This document shows positions 9,119-17,157 of a DNA stretch of 58,814 nt, piece after piece. The stretch is taken from NCBI GenBank assembly GCA_903849645.1, contig CAINJJ010000044.1, positions 1 through 58,814 on the forward strand, written 5' to 3'. The translations under genes and the position numbers were made by a program. The number at the start of each line of letters is the position of its first letter. The first letter of the stretch is position 1. The notes beneath the pieces were generated by a model, which saw nothing but the letters and a program-made list of their open reading frames with translations, did no database searches and had not been told where the DNA came from. The DNA comes from an uncultured Acidobacteriaceae bacterium. GTDB lineage: Bacteria; Acidobacteriota; Terriglobia; Terriglobales; Acidobacteriaceae.

Positions 9119-10651
9119 GTGGACACGAGTTTTCTGATTCCGGGCCAAATCGCGAAGCGCAACCTTCGACATCTCGACGAAGGCGTGCACATTATTGACC
9201 TCGACGGCTTTCTTGTCGAGGCGAGTGATGGGTTCTGCCGGATGCTGGGCTACAGCCGGGAACAGCTTCTTGGCCTGAACGTGGCCGAATGGGATGTCGC
9301 CTACTCATCCTTTGAACTCTACCGAGGGCTCGCCCCGGTGTTTGAAGATCGGGAGGAAGTCACCTTCGAGACGACGCATCGCCGGAAGGACGGCACGGAG
9401 TTTGAAGTCGAAGTGGTCAGCAAGGCCCTGCGCCTCAACGGGCGACTGGGGCTCTACATGGTGGCGCGGGACATCACCGCCCGCAAGGAGGCCGAAAAGG
9501 AACGGCTGGCCAGGGAAGAACACTTCCGCAGCTTCTTTGAAGACAGCGGTTCGGTGATTCTGCTCGTGGACCCGTTGACAGGCGAGATTGTGGCCGCCAA
9601 CAACGCTGCCGCCGATTTCTACGGGTATGAGAAGAAGCAGTTGACGCGCATGTCAATCCAGGAGATCAACACGCTGCCGCCGGAGGTGATCCGCATGGAC
9701 CGGGAGCGGGCGTTTCATGACGGGGACAGGCGATTCGACTTTCCGCACCGGCTGGCTTCGGGCGAGTTGCGCGACGTGGAGGTGTTCTCTTCCCCGTTCA
9801 TTCTGGATGGGCGGCCGCTTCTGTTTTCCATCGTCCATGACGTGACGGAGCGCAAGCGGAGCACGGCCGCCCTGGCAGAGAGCGAGGCCCGCTTCCGCAG
9901 GTTCTTTGAAGAGAACAGCCTGGTGATGCTGCTGGTGGACCCCGCGGACGGCAAGATCGTGCGGGTGAACAAGAAGGCGCTGGCCTTCTATGGTTACAGC
10001 GAGGAACAGATCGTGGGGATGCCCATTGGGCAGATCAACGGGCTCTCGGCAGCGGACACGCCGCTGCGCCTGGGGGAAGCCAGCCGCCGTGCTGCAAACG
10101 TATTCAAGGGTTCGCACCGGCTGGCGTCGGGAGAGCACCGGGCCGTCGAGGTCTACACCTCCCCGGTGATGGTGAGCGGCAGGACGGTGATGTTCTCCAT
10201 CATCCACGACGTGACGGAGCGCCGACAGGCTGAAAAAGGGCTGCGCGACAGCGAAGAGCGGTATAGGGCCACGTTTGAGCAGGCGGCCGTAGGCATCCTG
10301 CATACCTCCTTTGATGGGCGGATGCTGCGCTGCAATGCTCGGTTTGCGGAGATTGTAGGCTATGAGGCGGAGGAAATCCCCGGCCTGAGTTTCAGCCAGA
10401 TCACGCACCCTGAAGACGTCTCAACGAGCCTCAAGATGCTGCCGCAGGCGGAATCGGGCCGGGCGACGTGGGAGAAGCGGTACATCCGCAAGGATGGAAG
10501 CGTGACCTGGGTGCGGCTGACCTCATCGACGCAGCGCGACGGCGATGGCAACCCTGTCCACCTGATCACATTTGTGGAAGACATCAACGACCTGAAGGCC
10601 GCCGAGGGCCGGCTTGAAGCAGCCCTCACGGTGCTTGCCAAGAGCGCCTGA
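9119..10651 (+). CDS. PAS-only protein with four PAS domains, no output domain
   Basis: 510 residues, starting with GTG; the nearby ATG at 9111 is in another frame. Four PAS domains lie near residues 16-130, 135-250, 255-375 and 378-500, and the protein then stops within about ten residues (AALTVLAKSA). No histidine kinase, GGDEF, EAL, HTH or receiver domain follows. Domains 2 and 3 match the FFE-x-NGSVMLL type of the protein encoded just upstream, and domain 4 matches the FEQAAIGILHTS type found in both neighbours. It is therefore probably derived from them by duplication, with the effector half lost or never acquired. It might act by pairing with the neighbours' PAS domains; that is inference. 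The product is soluble. Confidence 0.88.
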   Translation: MDTSFLIPGQIAKRNLRHLDEGVHIIDLDGFLVEASDGFCRMLGYSREQLLGLNVAEWDVAYSSFELYRGLAPVFEDREEVTFETTHRRKDGTEFEVEVVSKALRLNGRLGLYMVARDITARKEAEKERLAREEHFRSFFEDSGSVILLVDPLTGEIVAANNAAADFYGYEKKQLTRMSIQEINTLPPEVIRMDRERAFHDGDRRFDFPHRLASGELRDVEVFSSPFILDGRPLLFSIVHDVTERKRSTAALAESEARFRRFFEENSLVMLLVDPADGKIVRVNKKALAFYGYSEEQIVGMPIGQINGLSAADTPLRLGEASRRAANVFKGSHRLASGEHRAVEVYTSPVMVSGRTVMFSIIHDVTERRQAEKGLRDSEERYRATFEQAAVGILHTSFDGRMLRCNARFAEIVGYEAEEIPGLSFSQITHPEDVSTSLKMLPQAESGRATWEKRYIRKDGSVTWVRLTSSTQRDGDGNPVHLITFVEDINDLKAAEGRLEAALTVLAKSA

Positions 10652-10667
10652 GGGCTGGCCGCCTCAG
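10648..10667. terminator. small hairpin between convergent stop codons
   Basis: The arms CTGAGG (10648-10653) and CCTCAG (10662-10667) pair around an 8-base loop. The TGA of the PAS-only gene sits in the left arm and the TGA of phoU (plus-strand TCA) in the right arm. There is no T tract, so it is at best a weak, factor-dependent or transcript-stabilising structure. Confidence 0.35.
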
Positions 10668-11335
10668 TCCATGGCCATGCTTAACTGATGGCGAACATCG
10701 GCTCCACGAATCCAGAAGATGACGTCGGTGGCGATGTTTGAGGCGTGGTCGGCGATGCGCTCCAGGTTCTTGGCCACCAGAATGCCGTTCATTGCCTGCT
10801 GGGTCACAACGGGCTTCTGCTCGATGAGCCGCAGCAGGTCGTCGTGCGCGCGGCGGTTCATGCGATCGATGTCGTCGTCCATCTCGCGGACGGTGTCGGC
10901 CAACTGGGCATCGCCTTCGAGCAGGGCCTGAATCGCCGTCCGAATCATGCGGCCGGCGTACTCGCCCATGGCGGCAAAATCCACCGGCAATTCGACATCT
11001 TCAATCTTGATGAGCTCCTTGGTGCGTCGGGCGATGCCCATGGACTGGTCGCCGATGCGCTCCAGGTCGCCGTTGATCTTGATGACGGCGAGGATGAAGC
11101 GGAGGTCGATGGCCATGGGCTGCTCTTTCGCGAGCAGTTCATAGGCCATCTCGTCGAGCTCGCGCTGCGCGGTGTTGATGGCGGTTTCGTTCTGCTTGAC
11201 GTATTTGCAGAGGCCCTTGTCGCGCTGCAGATAGGCGTCTACCGCGGACTCGACGGCCTGCTGCGAGAGCGCAGCCATGGCCAGGAGCTTGTCTTTGAGT
11301 TCGGCGAGTTGGAGGTGAAAGTGAATTCGCGGCAC
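10664..11335 (-). CDS. phoU: phosphate-signalling protein PhoU
   Basis: 223 residues with the PhoU pattern of two related three-helix bundles. The first contains ELDEMAYELLAKEQPMAIDLR and ERIGDQSMGIARR; the second contains DDDIDRMNRRAHDDLLRLIEQ and LERIADHASNIATDVIFW. The E/DxxxD-type metal-binding motifs of the family are visible in each half. PhoU normally couples the PstSCAB phosphate transporter to PhoR/PhoB and limits phosphate uptake. No pst or pho partner is in the window, so the gene stands apart from its usual operon here. The start is GTG 11335, with an AGGAG about 12 bases upstream. It converges on the PAS-only gene with a 12-base gap. Confidence 0.93.
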   Translation of the reverse strand: MPRIHFHLQLAELKDKLLAMAALSQQAVESAVDAYLQRDKGLCKYVKQNETAINTAQRELDEMAYELLAKEQPMAIDLRFILAVIKINGDLERIGDQSMGIARRTKELIKIEDVELPVDFAAMGEYAGRMIRTAIQALLEGDAQLADTVREMDDDIDRMNRRAHDDLLRLIEQKPVVTQQAMNGILVAKNLERIADHASNIATDVIFWIRGADVRHQLSMAMD

Positions 11336-11489
11336 GGCTGATTTTTGCTCCTATCCCGATTGTGCATTATGGCATGTTACGGTCAAGCAAATTTCCGTGC
11401 AGGTACCCCAAGGGTTACGCCCAGGGTGCGACCTGTGCCAATTTGGCTTGGACGCGTTTGGAGGGGGGAAGTTGCCGTAGGCTTGAGGA

Positions 11490-12143
11490 ATGGACTCCAA
11501 AAGCGCCTCCCGCAGCACCATGCTCACCCTTGACCCCGCCGATTGCCAGCCCCGCCAGGTGTACAAGCTGATGACGGGCATCATCGTGCCACGCCCGGTG
11601 GCCCTGGTTTCTACCGTGGACGCGGAGGGCCATGTGAATCTGGCTCCATTCAGCTTTTTCTCCGGGGTGGGCTCGGTCCCCCCGACGGTGCTGTTTTGCC
11701 CGGCCCTGCGGCCTGCGGGCGGAGCCGAGGCCGGGCAGCGCAAGGACACGCTGCGCAACGTGGAAGAGACGGGCGAGTTTGTGATCAACGTGGTGAGCGA
11801 GGCGCTGGCCGAGGCGGCCAACCACACGGCCGCCGAGGTGCCGCCCGATGTGGACGAGTTTGCCCTCTCGGGGCTGACCCCGGTAGCCAGCGACGTGGTG
11901 AGGCCGCCGCGGGTGGGCGAGTCGCCGGCGCAGATGGAGTGCCGGCTGCTGCAGATCATCTACACGAGCCACAAGCCAGGCGGCGGCGTCATCGTCCTGG
12001 GCGAGGTGGTGCGGTTTCACGTTCTCGACCGGCTGGTGGAGGATTTCCGCGTGGACCCGGACGGGCTGGACGCGGTGGGCCGCATGGCCGGCAACACATG
12101 GGTGAGGACGCGCGATCGCATCGAACTCATCCGGCCCAGGTAG
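11490..12143 (+). CDS. flavin reductase family protein (FMN-binding split barrel)
   Basis: 217 residues resembling the flavin-reductase/DIM6-NTAB family. The N-terminal part contains the signature region MTGIIVPRPVALVSTVD, then HVNLAPFSFFSGV and the FVINVVSE segment typical of the FMN-binding split beta barrel. Such proteins use NAD(P)H to reduce flavin or act as flavoprotein oxidoreductases on unknown substrates. An ATG at 11520 (MLTLDPADCQ) is an equally plausible start, since the SD-like GAGGA before 11490 is very close to the ATG. The gene stands alone between divergent phoU and a convergent unknown gene. Confidence 0.85.
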   Translation: MDSKSASRSTMLTLDPADCQPRQVYKLMTGIIVPRPVALVSTVDAEGHVNLAPFSFFSGVGSVPPTVLFCPALRPAGGAEAGQRKDTLRNVEETGEFVINVVSEALAEAANHTAAEVPPDVDEFALSGLTPVASDVVRPPRVGESPAQMECRLLQIIYTSHKPGGGVIVLGEVVRFHVLDRLVEDFRVDPDGLDAVGRMAGNTWVRTRDRIELIRPR

Positions 12144-12206
12144 GAAATGAAGGGGCCAAGGGGTCGGCCTGGGCCGTGGGGCGCTTCAAAGATGCTCTCG
12201 GGCTGG

Positions 12207-12959
12207 CTACTTTTTGCGGTACTGCCCGCGCCAGGAGGGCAAAATCTCGAGGTCGTCAAAGGCCTCGCGGCGGTCCTTGCGGCCGGCGCCGGCTGCGGCT
12301 TTGGGCTTTTCCTCTAGGTGCGTAACCTCAATGGGTTGCGGCGCCACAGTCGGAACCGGCACGGTGGTTCGGCCTGGCGCTGGGGCGGCCGCCGTGACGG
12401 GGTCGAGGCTGCGCGGGACTTCGGCAAAAGCCACAGGCGGGACGGGGGCGTTCATGGCGACTGCGGCGACGGGCTCGGAGATAGTCGCATCGGACTCGGG
12501 CGCCATGAGCGGTCTCAACATGGCCAGCGACTGAATCAGGCCGCGCAGGCCGGCAAGGCCCGTTGCGCTGTGTTCCCGAGATGGCTGGGCAGTGGGAAAA
12601 GCGGCAGCGGCCGCCCTAGTCCGGGTGATTTCGGGCCGTGGCCTGGCCATGCGGACATCGATGCGCTCCCAGGACTGCGGAGGCAGTATCTCTCCGGCTT
12701 CGCTCATGGCGACAGCCGCCGGCTCGCCCGCACCCTCATGAATGGCGTGAATGAACCGGCTCTGTTCGGGGGTGAGGGGCTGCGTATCCCGGCCGCGCTG
12801 GGGCTGGGGAATGGGACCCCGCTGCGTCATGCGGTCTGCCCACACGGGCAGTGGAACCGGGGCTCCGCGCTGTGCCGGCCTGGTGAAGAAATCCGCCACC
12901 TGGTCCAGATCCTCTTCGATGGAGTCTCTCCGCAGGCTGGATGAAGGCGCAGTCGGCAT
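12207..12959 (-). CDS. unknown protein rich in Ala and Pro
   Basis: 250 residues with no recognised domain, signal peptide or membrane segment. The middle (about 90-215) is low complexity, rich in Ala, Pro and Val, and probably disordered. The ends look more constrained: an N-terminal acidic helix (SIEEDLDQVADFFTR), and a C-terminus FDDLEILPSWRGQYRKK ending in a basic tail. A good ribosome site (AAAGGGAG, nine bases before the ATG) supports it as a real gene. It converges on the flavin reductase with a 63-base gap. The terminal segments could bind a partner, but nothing in the context says which. Confidence 0.6.
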   Translation of the reverse strand: MPTAPSSSLRRDSIEEDLDQVADFFTRPAQRGAPVPLPVWADRMTQRGPIPQPQRGRDTQPLTPEQSRFIHAIHEGAGEPAAVAMSEAGEILPPQSWERIDVRMARPRPEITRTRAAAAAFPTAQPSREHSATGLAGLRGLIQSLAMLRPLMAPESDATISEPVAAVAMNAPVPPVAFAEVPRSLDPVTAAAPAPGRTTVPVPTVAPQPIEVTHLEEKPKAAAGAGRKDRREAFDDLEILPSWRGQYRKK

Positions 12960-13814
12960 GGTGTTGAAGCTCCCTTTGCGCGGACTGGCCGCACGATCTA
13001 CCGCGGAACAAAACGATCCGCGCCTTACTCTTTATCGCTGAAACCGGAACGGCGCACCTTGCTCATTCGCATTCAGGAGAAACCTGCTTGAAGCTCGTCC
13101 CACCCACTTCGCACCCAGAATTGAATGGGCCGCAGGTGCTCCATGCGACTGATTCGGCGAGAAAACCCACGGTATGCGCACACCTTCCAATCGTTCCCGC
13201 GCCCCAAGAGAACGCGGAGACGATTGAGGTCAGGATATATGCGGAGAACTGGGGAGTAAATACAACAAACGGGTGGAGTTACGAGTGACTCCTTCGTAAC
13301 ATGAAATGGGCGCGGATCGCTTGGAATCGGGTTACCTTGGAGCGGCTTTGGGGGTGGGCATGGCCGGTACGAAAGTTCGCAACCCTGGAACTCGGCGGGA
13401 GAGGCCAAGGCGAGCCTGTGAAGCCCGCGTCGAGAGGATGCAAGCTTCAACGGCGCACAGGGCTTCCGCGTGGTTCGGCACACGGGCACCCGGCGGCTCA
13501 CATGCGAGACGCACTGCCCTGGACCCTGGGTCATTGGAATGAGTTGCTAAATAGCAACGTATGCTCCCTGCCTTTGCGGCACAATGGCGTAAAGGTAGCA
13601 ACCAAATGGCCTGAAAGTAACCACTCCTGGGCACATTACGTGCAAATGGGTAACGCGCCCCCGCGTCGAAATGAGCGCAATCTCTTTTCGCCGTGGGCAA
13701 CCCCGCCCCGTGTGGGGTGCTCTTAACAACAATGCGGACTTGAGCGCTTGGTCCCCGAACGGGTCATTTGGGGAATCTCCCAGGACGGCCGAATTCACTG
13801 CTGGAGGCTGGACA
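12960..13814. other. 855-base gap without a convincing gene
   Basis: Several short ORFs exist here on both strands, but none has a family match that I recognise, a plausible ribosome site and amino-acid composition like real proteins. The gap has a lower GC share in parts (about 13540-13640) than its neighbours, which suits a regulatory region. It contains the operator-like dyad at 13543-13558. A small RNA or degraded gene remains possible. Confidence 0.45.
13543..13558. promoter_or_regulatory. operator-like perfect dyad
   Basis: GTTGCTA (13543-13549) and TAGCAAC (13552-13558) form a perfect inverted repeat with a 2-base spacer. This is the size and shape of a dimeric regulator's site, about 255 bases before the start of the Raf-inhibitor-like gene. 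The binding protein is unknown. Confidence 0.35.
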
Positions 13815-14423
13815 ATGCGTATGGCTGGGACACGACACAACGGCGCAGAGGGTGGAAGGGTACCTCTTCTCAAGGCAGTTGCCTGCGCGGCAGCGGCTTT
13901 GCTCACGGCACTGGCCCTGGCGGCTGCGAGCGATGGCGGGCAGCCGGTGATGGCCAGGGCAGGGGTGGCGCTGGAGTTCAGCAGCCCCAGTTTTGAGCAG
14001 GGACGAATCCCGCGCAAGTTCACCTGCGACGGGGACGAGGTGTCGCCGGCGCTGGCCTGGAGCGCTCCTCCCACGGACACGCGGAGCTTTGTGGTGATTG
14101 CCTTTGACCCGGACGCGCCGGGAGGCGCCTTTGTGCATTGGGTGGTGTATGACCTGCCCGCCAGTGTGCGCTCGCTGCCGGAGGGCATCTCCAAAGAGGC
14201 GCTGCTGCCGGACGGCTCCCGTCAGGGGCGGAATGACTTTGACGCGACGGGCTATGGAGCTCCGTGCCCGCCGGGGCGGTCCATCCACCACTATGTGTTT
14301 GCCATCTATGCCCTTGATTCGCTGCTGGAGCTGCCGCCAAAGCAGACCCGGGACCAGGTGGAGGCTGCGATGGCGGGCCACGTGTTAGGCCGGGGCGAAC
14401 TGGTGGCTCGCTACGAGCCGTGA
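13815..14423 (+). CDS. YbhB/YbcL family Raf-kinase-inhibitor-like protein, exported
   Basis: 202 residues. I take ATG 13815 because GGAGG lies seven bases upstream; the frame is open further back but without such a site. A hydrophobic segment at about residues 19-37 (LLKAVACAAAALLTALALAA) looks like a signal peptide or anchor. The mature part carries the PEBP/YbhB landmarks: FTCDGDEVSPALAW, the DPDAPGG ligand-site loop, HWVVYDLP, then the GYGAPCPP and HHYVFAIYALD strands. The family binds small anionic or phospholipid-like ligands; its bacterial role is poorly known. The gene converges on the MFS gene with a 10-base gap. Confidence 0.9.
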   Translation: MRMAGTRHNGAEGGRVPLLKAVACAAAALLTALALAAASDGGQPVMARAGVALEFSSPSFEQGRIPRKFTCDGDEVSPALAWSAPPTDTRSFVVIAFDPDAPGGAFVHWVVYDLPASVRSLPEGISKEALLPDGSRQGRNDFDATGYGAPCPPGRSIHHYVFAIYALDSLLELPPKQTRDQVEAAMAGHVLGRGELVARYEP

Positions 14424-14433
14424 GGCGAGGACA

Positions 14434-15672
14434 TCAGGTTGCGCTCATCTCGCTGCCCTTGGATTCGCGGCCCAGCATGGCCAGGCCGGCAAGCGCCAGC
14501 GCCACCACTATCACGGTGATGGCCAGGACGGCCGGGTAGTTGCCATAGCGCTCGGCGGCCAGGGCCTGGGCCTTGCCGTTCCATGAGGTCACCAGGCCAC
14601 CCAACTGATAAGCCAGTCCGGGCGCCGTGGCGCGCACCGGGGCCGGCGAGAGTTCGGTGAGATAGGCCGGCACCACCCCCCATGCGCCCTGGACCATGAA
14701 CTGCATCAGAACCGCGCCGACTCCGAGCGTGATGGCGGAGTGGCCATAGGCATAGAGCGGAATCACCGGAATGGCCAGAAGGGCCGCGGTGACGATGGCG
14801 CGGCGGCGGCCCCACTTCTCAGAGAATGCGCCAAAGACGATGCCGCCGGCGATGGAACCAATGCCGTATAGAACGCCGATGAGCCCGACGGTCTCCGGGG
14901 TGAGGTGGGCCTGGGTGCCGAGGAAGGTGGGATAAACGTCCTGGGTGCCGTGGGAGAAGCTCATGAAGGCGGTCATGAGCAGGATGAGAAAGAGGAAGGT
15001 GGGCAGAAAGGCGAGCAGTTTGGCGGCGGCCATGGCCCTTCCCTCCCCTGCCCTGTGGGCCGCTCGGCTGGCTGCGCCTGCCAGCCATACCGGAGACTCG
15101 TCCACCTTTGCGCGGACGTAGATCACCAGCAGGGACGGGGCGGCGCCGAGGATGAACAGTCCCCGCCAGCCGATGTAGTGAAAGAGCAGGGCGAAGGCGG
15201 CCGAGGCAAGGATGGAGCCCATGGCGTAGCCCTCCTGCAACATGCCGGAGATGGTGCCGCGGCCCTCTGTGGGCAGGCTCTCGAAGGTGAGCGCCGAGCC
15301 GACTCCCCACTCACCGCCCATGGCAAGGCCAAACAGCGCCCGCAGAATCAGCAGGACGGTAAGGGACGGGGCGAAGGCGCAGGCCAGTTCGATGACCGAG
15401 AAGCTGAGGATGTTGAACATCAGCACGGGGCGGCGGCCATAGCGGTCGGCCAGCATGCCAAAGAGGATGGCCCCGACCGGGCGAAATGCCTGGGTGAGGA
15501 AGACCGCCCCCAGAACTTCCGAGGGCTTGGTGTGGAAGTCCTGCGCGATGGCCTTGACGCAGAAGATGAGGAGGAAGAAGTCGAGGGAGTCCATCGTCCA
15601 GCCAAGGAAGGCGGCGATAAACGTGTTGCGCTGGGAGCGGTCGAGGCGCTTGAAATCGCTCAGAACGGACAT
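14434..15672 (-). CDS. MFS transporter, metabolite:proton symporter type
   Basis: 412 residues starting at MSVLSDFKRL, with about 12 hydrophobic segments. After helix 1 (FLGWTMDSLDFFLLIFCV) comes the MFS loop motif GMLADRYGRRP. A related motif, FSEKWGRRRA, follows helix 8, and the central loop lies around residues 200-225. The layout fits the sugar/metabolite:H+ symporter branch. The substrate is unknown. The frame stays open about 120 codons upstream of this start, but that stretch overlaps the divergent yceI promoter and looks non-coding. The near-palindrome at 15752-15767 lies 80 bases upstream and is shared with yceI. Confidence 0.88.
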   Translation of the reverse strand: MSVLSDFKRLDRSQRNTFIAAFLGWTMDSLDFFLLIFCVKAIAQDFHTKPSEVLGAVFLTQAFRPVGAILFGMLADRYGRRPVLMFNILSFSVIELACAFAPSLTVLLILRALFGLAMGGEWGVGSALTFESLPTEGRGTISGMLQEGYAMGSILASAAFALLFHYIGWRGLFILGAAPSLLVIYVRAKVDESPVWLAGAASRAAHRAGEGRAMAAAKLLAFLPTFLFLILLMTAFMSFSHGTQDVYPTFLGTQAHLTPETVGLIGVLYGIGSIAGGIVFGAFSEKWGRRRAIVTAALLAIPVIPLYAYGHSAITLGVGAVLMQFMVQGAWGVVPAYLTELSPAPVRATAPGLAYQLGGLVTSWNGKAQALAAERYGNYPAVLAITVIVVALALAGLAMLGRESKGSEMSAT

Positions 15673-15751
15673 GGAGGGGAGGATAGCAGACCGCCGGCGA
15701 GTGAGGGTACGGGTGAACCGGGCGCCAGGGGCGAACAGAAAAAATAACAAT

Positions 15752-15767
15752 ATTTGTTGCAACGAAT
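15752..15767. promoter_or_regulatory. candidate MarR operator between divergent MFS and yceI
   Basis: ATTTGTTGCAACGAAT is a 16-base dyad centred on GTTG/CAAC with one mismatched pair. An adjoining AACAA-tat-TTGTT repeat covers 15746-15758. The AT-rich site sits in the promoter gap shared by the MFS and yceI genes, and a marR gene follows yceI. It has the length and symmetry of MarR-family sites. Confidence 0.45.
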
Positions 15768-15915
15768 ACCTTGCCTGCCGCGTCCTATATGCACCAAGAG
15801 TTTTGTGCGGGCCGCTGAAACTTCCTCGCCCCGCGCTCATCCGGCGAACGCCTTTGGGGCGCGGCCGGCAACCCCATCGGCCTTGCGGCCCGGCACCGAA
15901 AGGATTCTTTACTCC

Positions 15916-16491
15916 ATGAAGCGTTTGGCACTTCTGACTGGCATTCTCGCGCTCGCCGCCCCCCTGGCCCTGGCGCAAACCTCCACCTGGACCAGCGACC
16001 CCGCGCACAGCGAAGTCGACTTCAGCATCCGCCACCTGGGCATCTCAAACGTCCACGGCCGCTTCGGCAAGGTGGCCGCCGCCATTGCCTACAACGAGAC
16101 CGACGTCACCAAGTCCACGGTCAACGCCACCATCGACGTGGGCACGGTCGACACCGGCGAGGAAGCCCGCAACAACCACCTGAAGACTCCCGATTTCTTT
16201 GACGTGGCGACCCTGCCCACGGCGACTTTTGCCAGCACCAGCGTGGCCAGGGATGGAGCCAACCTGAAGGTCTCAGGCAACCTGACCCTGCACGGCGTGA
16301 CCAAGCCAGTGGTTCTGGATGTGGAGGGCCCCAGCGCCCCGGCTCCGGGAATGGACCACAAGCCTCACTCCGGCTTTACGGCCACGACCACCATCAGCCG
16401 CACCGCCTTTGGCATTGGCGCGAAGTTCCCCTCGGCCATCCTGGGCGACGACGTCAAGCTGACCATTGAACTGGAAGTTGTGAAGCAGTAA
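15916..16491 (+). CDS. YceI family periplasmic protein
   Basis: 191 residues starting at MKRLALLTGILALAAPLALA, a clear Sec signal peptide cleaved near AQT. An AAAGGA lies 12 bases before the ATG. The mature part has the YceI lipocalin-like pattern: W-x-x-DPAHSEVDFSIRHL, VHGRFGKV, the TVDTGEEARNNHLKTPDFFD block, LTLHGVTKPVVLDV and FGIGAKFPS. YceI proteins bind long amphiphiles such as isoprenoids in the periplasm and are often induced by acid or osmotic stress. The gene is followed by a strong hairpin and then by a MarR regulator, which suggests co-regulation. Confidence 0.93.
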   Translation: MKRLALLTGILALAAPLALAQTSTWTSDPAHSEVDFSIRHLGISNVHGRFGKVAAAIAYNETDVTKSTVNATIDVGTVDTGEEARNNHLKTPDFFDVATLPTATFASTSVARDGANLKVSGNLTLHGVTKPVVLDVEGPSAPAPGMDHKPHSGFTATTTISRTAFGIGAKFPSAILGDDVKLTIELEVVKQ

Positions 16492-16500
16492 ACCCTGCCC

Positions 16501-16540
16501 ATGCGGAAGGACGGCGGCGCCTGCCGCCTTCCTTCCGCAT
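16501..16540 (+). terminator. long hairpin between yceI and marR
   Basis: The outer arms at 16501-16510 and 16531-16540 pair perfectly, and GGCGGC (16513-16518) pairs with GCCGCC (16523-16528) around a GCCT loop. In total 17 of 18 positions pair. No T run follows, so it may be a partial terminator, a stabiliser of the yceI message, or an attenuator reducing marR expression. Confidence 0.5.
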
Positions 16541-16572
16541 CGCCCTTCGCAGAACGGTTGGAGAGACGCACG

Positions 16573-17157
16573 ATGGCGGGCCTCAAGCTAGAGATCATCC
16601 AGGAGAAGCCTTTTTCCAGCCAGGAAGAAGAGGCGTTTCTCAACCTGCTGCGCACCACCGACTGCCTCAACCGGGCCTTTCAGCGCAAGACGCGCGCCTG
16701 GGGCATCACCTCCACCCAATACAACGTGCTGCGCATTCTGCGCGGGGCACAGCCTCGCGGATTGACCTGCTCGGCGATTGGCGGCCGCATGATTGCCGCC
16801 GAGCCGGACATTACCCGCCTTCTTTCGCGCATGAAGTCGCTCAAACTGATCACACAGCAGCGTGACCGGCACGACCGGCGCGCGGTGTGGACAACGATTT
16901 CGCCGGCGGGACTGGCGTTATTGGCGGAGATGGACCCGGTAATTCTTGCGACTCCCAGGGATCTGCTGGGCCACATGGATGAGGCCCAACTGGCCACCCT
17001 GATTCGTCTGCTGGAAGTGGCGCGCAAACACAACGAAGAGCAGACACAAAGCCTGCCTGCCGATGAGCAGTGTCGCAGAGTCCGGGGAGAGCGATGTCCT
17101 GCTACTGACCCACCAGCTTCTGAGCCACAGCCTCTTCATCCGAATCCGAATCGATGA
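16573..17157 (+). CDS. MarR family transcriptional regulator
   Basis: 194 residues from ATG 16573, with GGAGA nine bases upstream. The ORF could begin at 16501, but that ATG lies inside a hairpin stem. The winged helix is visible: TSTQYNVLRILRG, GLTCSAIGGRMIAAEPDITRLL (recognition helix), then the DRHDRRAVWTTISPAG wing, where DxR is the family hallmark. A long C-terminal helix follows. The last 30 or so residues are Pro-rich and overlap the end of the convergent LuxR-type gene by 56 bases, which suggests the stop codon has shifted downstream. Likely targets are yceI, the divergent MFS gene and itself; that is inferred from location. Confidence 0.9.
   Translation: MAGLKLEIIQEKPFSSQEEEAFLNLLRTTDCLNRAFQRKTRAWGITSTQYNVLRILRGAQPRGLTCSAIGGRMIAAEPDITRLLSRMKSLKLITQQRDRHDRRAVWTTISPAGLALLAEMDPVILATPRDLLGHMDEAQLATLIRLLEVARKHNEEQTQSLPADEQCRRVRGERCPATDPPASEPQPLHPNPNR

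Noticed and set aside
13301..13726. A 141-codon ORF in the 855-base gap
   Set aside because: Amino-acid composition is unlike real proteins (many Trp and Arg), no family and no ribosome site.
16501..16572. MarR starting at 16501
   Set aside because: That ATG lies inside a hairpin stem, while ATG 16573 has a good ribosome site and matches family length.
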